Below are positions 6,692 to 7,351 of a stretch of 7,351 nt of DNA, in pieces. The notes below the pieces were generated by a model that saw only the letters and a list, made by a program, of their open reading frames with translations, did no database searches and was not told where the DNA came from. Numbering within the stretch: position 1 is the first letter of the stretch; every line of letters begins with the position of its first letter. Made by a program: the position numbers and the translations under genes. Location: positions 1 through 7,351 of the forward strand of contig JAAFGU010000141.1 in assembly GCA_010365205.1 (NCBI GenBank), written 5' to 3'. This stretch comes from Aromatoleum sp. GTDB lineage: Bacteria > Pseudomonadota > Gammaproteobacteria > Burkholderiales > Casimicrobiaceae.

Positions 6692-6708
6692 TTCACAGTG
6701 CACAGTTC
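6692..6708 (+). repeat. Heptamer pair after the MFS stop codon
   Basis: TTCACAG (6692-6698) and TGCACAG (6699-6705) are in 7-bp register, followed by TTC. They begin 8 bases after the MFS stop, reading in the sense of that gene. Related in sequence to the units behind the M20 and alkyl-sulfatase genes. Confidence 0.55.
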
Positions 6709-6724
6709 GATCAAGCATGGCGAC

Positions 6725-6742
6725 GATCCCTCGCTCAGGATG
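6725..6742. repeat. Degenerate half copy of the GGATGACA-type repeat
   Basis: GATCCCTCGCTCAGGATG resembles the right arm of the inverted repeat at 6788-6852 (GATCCTTC...CAGGATG), with a shorter middle. It looks like a decayed or partly deleted second copy in the same orientation as that arm. Confidence 0.5.
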
Positions 6743-6763
6743 CAGGGACTGCGCAGGAGAAAT

Positions 6764-6784
6764 CTTTTGCGTGCCGAGCAAAAG
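6764..6784. terminator. Small stem-loop between the convergent genes
   Basis: CTTTTGC (6764-6770) and GCAAAAG (6778-6784) are perfect 7-bp arms around a 7-base loop. No T-run follows on either strand, so it is not a textbook intrinsic terminator. It lies 80 bases after the MFS stop and could help end or protect that transcript. Confidence 0.35.
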
Positions 6785-6787
6785 GCC

Positions 6788-6852
6788 TGTCATCCAGAGC
6801 GACAGCGAAGGATCTCGGCCGGCTAAGATCCTTCACTCCGTTCAGGATGACA
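6788..6852. repeat. 65-bp imperfect inverted repeat with TGTCATCC...GGATGACA ends
   Basis: The left arm starts TGTCATCC and contains GCGAAGGATCT (6805-6815). The right arm contains AGATCCTTC (6826-6834) and ends GGATGACA (6845-6852). The outer 8 bp and an inner 9 bp pair perfectly, the stretch between pairs imperfectly, and the centre is a short GGCCGGC turn. Repeats with this arm sequence (TGTCATCCTGAGCG... GAAGGATCT) are, from memory, dispersed in many high-copy intergenic positions in Chloroflexota and some other high-GC genomes. It could be a REP/MITE-like element and, between convergent genes, might serve as a two-way terminator. Confidence 0.8.
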
Positions 6853-6960
6853 AACTGCCGGTTCAGTAAGACGCGCCGACGCTCAATTCGCCAATGTCGC
6901 CCGTTCAACGCCGTTTCCCCTACCTTCGGTCTACAGCACGAGCCTGCGTACGAACCTGTA

Positions 6961-6981
6961 CTGCAAACTGCAAACCGTGAA
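6961..6981 (-). repeat. Heptamer tandem repeat after the alkyl-sulfatase stop codon
   Basis: On the plus strand CTGCAAA (6961-6967), CTGCAAA (6968-6974) and CCGTGAA (6975-6981) are in 7-bp register. In the sense of the minus-strand gene this is TTCACGG TTTGCAG TTTGCAG, starting one base after its TGA stop. It closely parallels the array behind the M20 gene. Confidence 0.7.
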
Positions 6982-6982
6982 C

Positions 6983-7351
6983 TCAGTCGTACTCACCGGC
7001 GAGATCGCGCTTGCCCTGATCGCTCGCGAGCGCGGCGTGGTTCAGGATGTTGCGCGACATCGACGACATCTCGCCCTTCGCGCGGGCGGCGTAGACGTCG
7101 CGTCGGGCGGCATGCGCGTCTTTCGACGACGGCTCCGCGAGCACGGCGAACTCGACGATGTGGCAGGCGAGGCGCAGGTTGCCTTCTGCCTGTAGCGCCG
7201 CGACACGTGCCAGCACGTTGTCGATGCCGCCGGCCATCGCGACCCACTCGCGCGCTTGCTCGGCGCGCGGCGCGGGCAACAGGTTGTCGGGCTCGCCGTC
7301 GTACCAGCCGCCGTAGAGGCGCCAGATGTTGCGCAGGATGAACTGCGGGTG
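6983..7351 (-). CDS. Alkyl-sulfatase-like MBL-fold protein, C-terminal dimerisation domain (partial)
   Basis: The last 122 residues of a gene that enters from the right edge, in frame to the final base. The stretch IWRLYGGWYDGEPDNLLPAP near the window edge, followed by the helical segment from NVLARVAALQAEGNLRLACHIVEFAVLAEP to the end, matches the alkyl-sulfatase dimerisation domain (Alkyl_sulf_dimr) of SdsA1/BDS1/YjcS-type enzymes. These are zinc metallo-beta-lactamase-fold hydrolases that release sulfate from alkyl sulfates. The catalytic domain would lie outside the window. The protein ends about 40 residues after that segment (SMSRNILNHAALAS, then GEYD), with no SCP2-like C-terminal domain as found in SdsA1. 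It is therefore a short variant, and a related MBL-fold hydrolase with another substrate is possible. Confidence 0.8.
   Translation of the reverse strand, partial: HPQFILRNIWRLYGGWYDGEPDNLLPAPRAEQAREWVAMAGGIDNVLARVAALQAEGNLRLACHIVEFAVLAEPSSKDAHAARRDVYAARAKGEMSSMSRNILNHAALASDQGKRDLAGEYD

Larger units (their letters stand above)
6689..6984. repeat. Repeat-filled convergent intergenic region with inverted ends
   Basis: About 296 bp lie between the MFS stop and the alkyl-sulfatase stop. The ends are exact 8-bp inverted copies, GAGTTCAC (6689-6696) and GTGAACTC (6977-6984), and similarity continues inward through related heptamers. The right end overlaps the first bases of the TGA stop (6985-6983). 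Inside are a stem-loop, half of one inverted repeat and a complete 65-bp imperfect inverted repeat. No coding frame is credible, and no target-site duplication is evident. It could be a mobile MITE-like element or simply two gene-end repeats facing each other. Confidence 0.45.

Noticed and set aside
6764..6784. Textbook intrinsic terminator
   Set aside because: The stem is AT-containing and short, and no T-run follows it on either strand.
5357..6826. 489-codon plus-strand frame overlapping the MFS gene in another frame
   Set aside because: Arg-rich shadow of a gene with all DHA2 motifs.

Overview
This is a high-GC bacterial window (very GC-rich third codon positions, GTG/TTG starts, few Shine-Dalgarno sequences). 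My best guess for the source is Chloroflexota or another high-GC environmental lineage. The grounds are an ECF19/SigK-like sigma factor with an RskA-like anti-sigma partner, possibly leaderless promoters, and an intergenic inverted repeat with TGTCATCC...GGATGACA ends of a kind I recall from such genomes. No marker gene is present, so this stays an inference.

Layout, left to right. (1) On the minus strand, positions 642 down to 1 hold an ECF sigma factor whose stop overlaps the GTG start of a zinc-finger type anti-sigma factor that runs off the left edge. This is a classic translationally coupled regulatory pair. (2) A gene-free stretch of 270 bases follows, then a minus-strand transglutaminase-like cysteine peptidase (913-1770). 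(3) Divergent from it is a plus-strand lipoprotein with a beta-propeller of WD40/TolB-like PD40 repeats (1996-3267). (4) A minus-strand M20-family metallopeptidase (3325-4659) converges on the lipoprotein, with a 57-bp gap that holds heptamer tandem repeats. (5) A 503-bp divergent intergenic region carries a promoter for the peptidase, a perfect 20-bp palindrome and a helically phased array of AATCAAA motifs. (6) A plus-strand DHA2-type (EmrB/QacA) 14-TM MFS exporter occupies about 5163-6683. (7) A roughly 300-bp convergent intergenic region is packed with repeats: matching inverted ends, heptamer pairs, a stem-loop and a 65-bp imperfect inverted repeat. (8) The C-terminal part of a minus-strand alkyl-sulfatase-like metallo-beta-lactamase-fold protein (dimerisation domain) runs off the right edge.

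The genes do not form an obvious single pathway. Apart from the sigma/anti-sigma pair they are single genes in divergent or convergent pairs. The most unusual signal lies between the genes. Three separate gene 3' ends (M20 peptidase, MFS exporter, alkyl sulfatase) are each followed, in the sense direction and within about 10 bases of the stop codon, by 7-bp tandem repeats of a related consensus (roughly TTYRYAG). The upstream region of the MFS gene holds an AATCAAA array with 10-11 bp periodicity. I found no CRISPR array, tRNA, rRNA or transposase gene.
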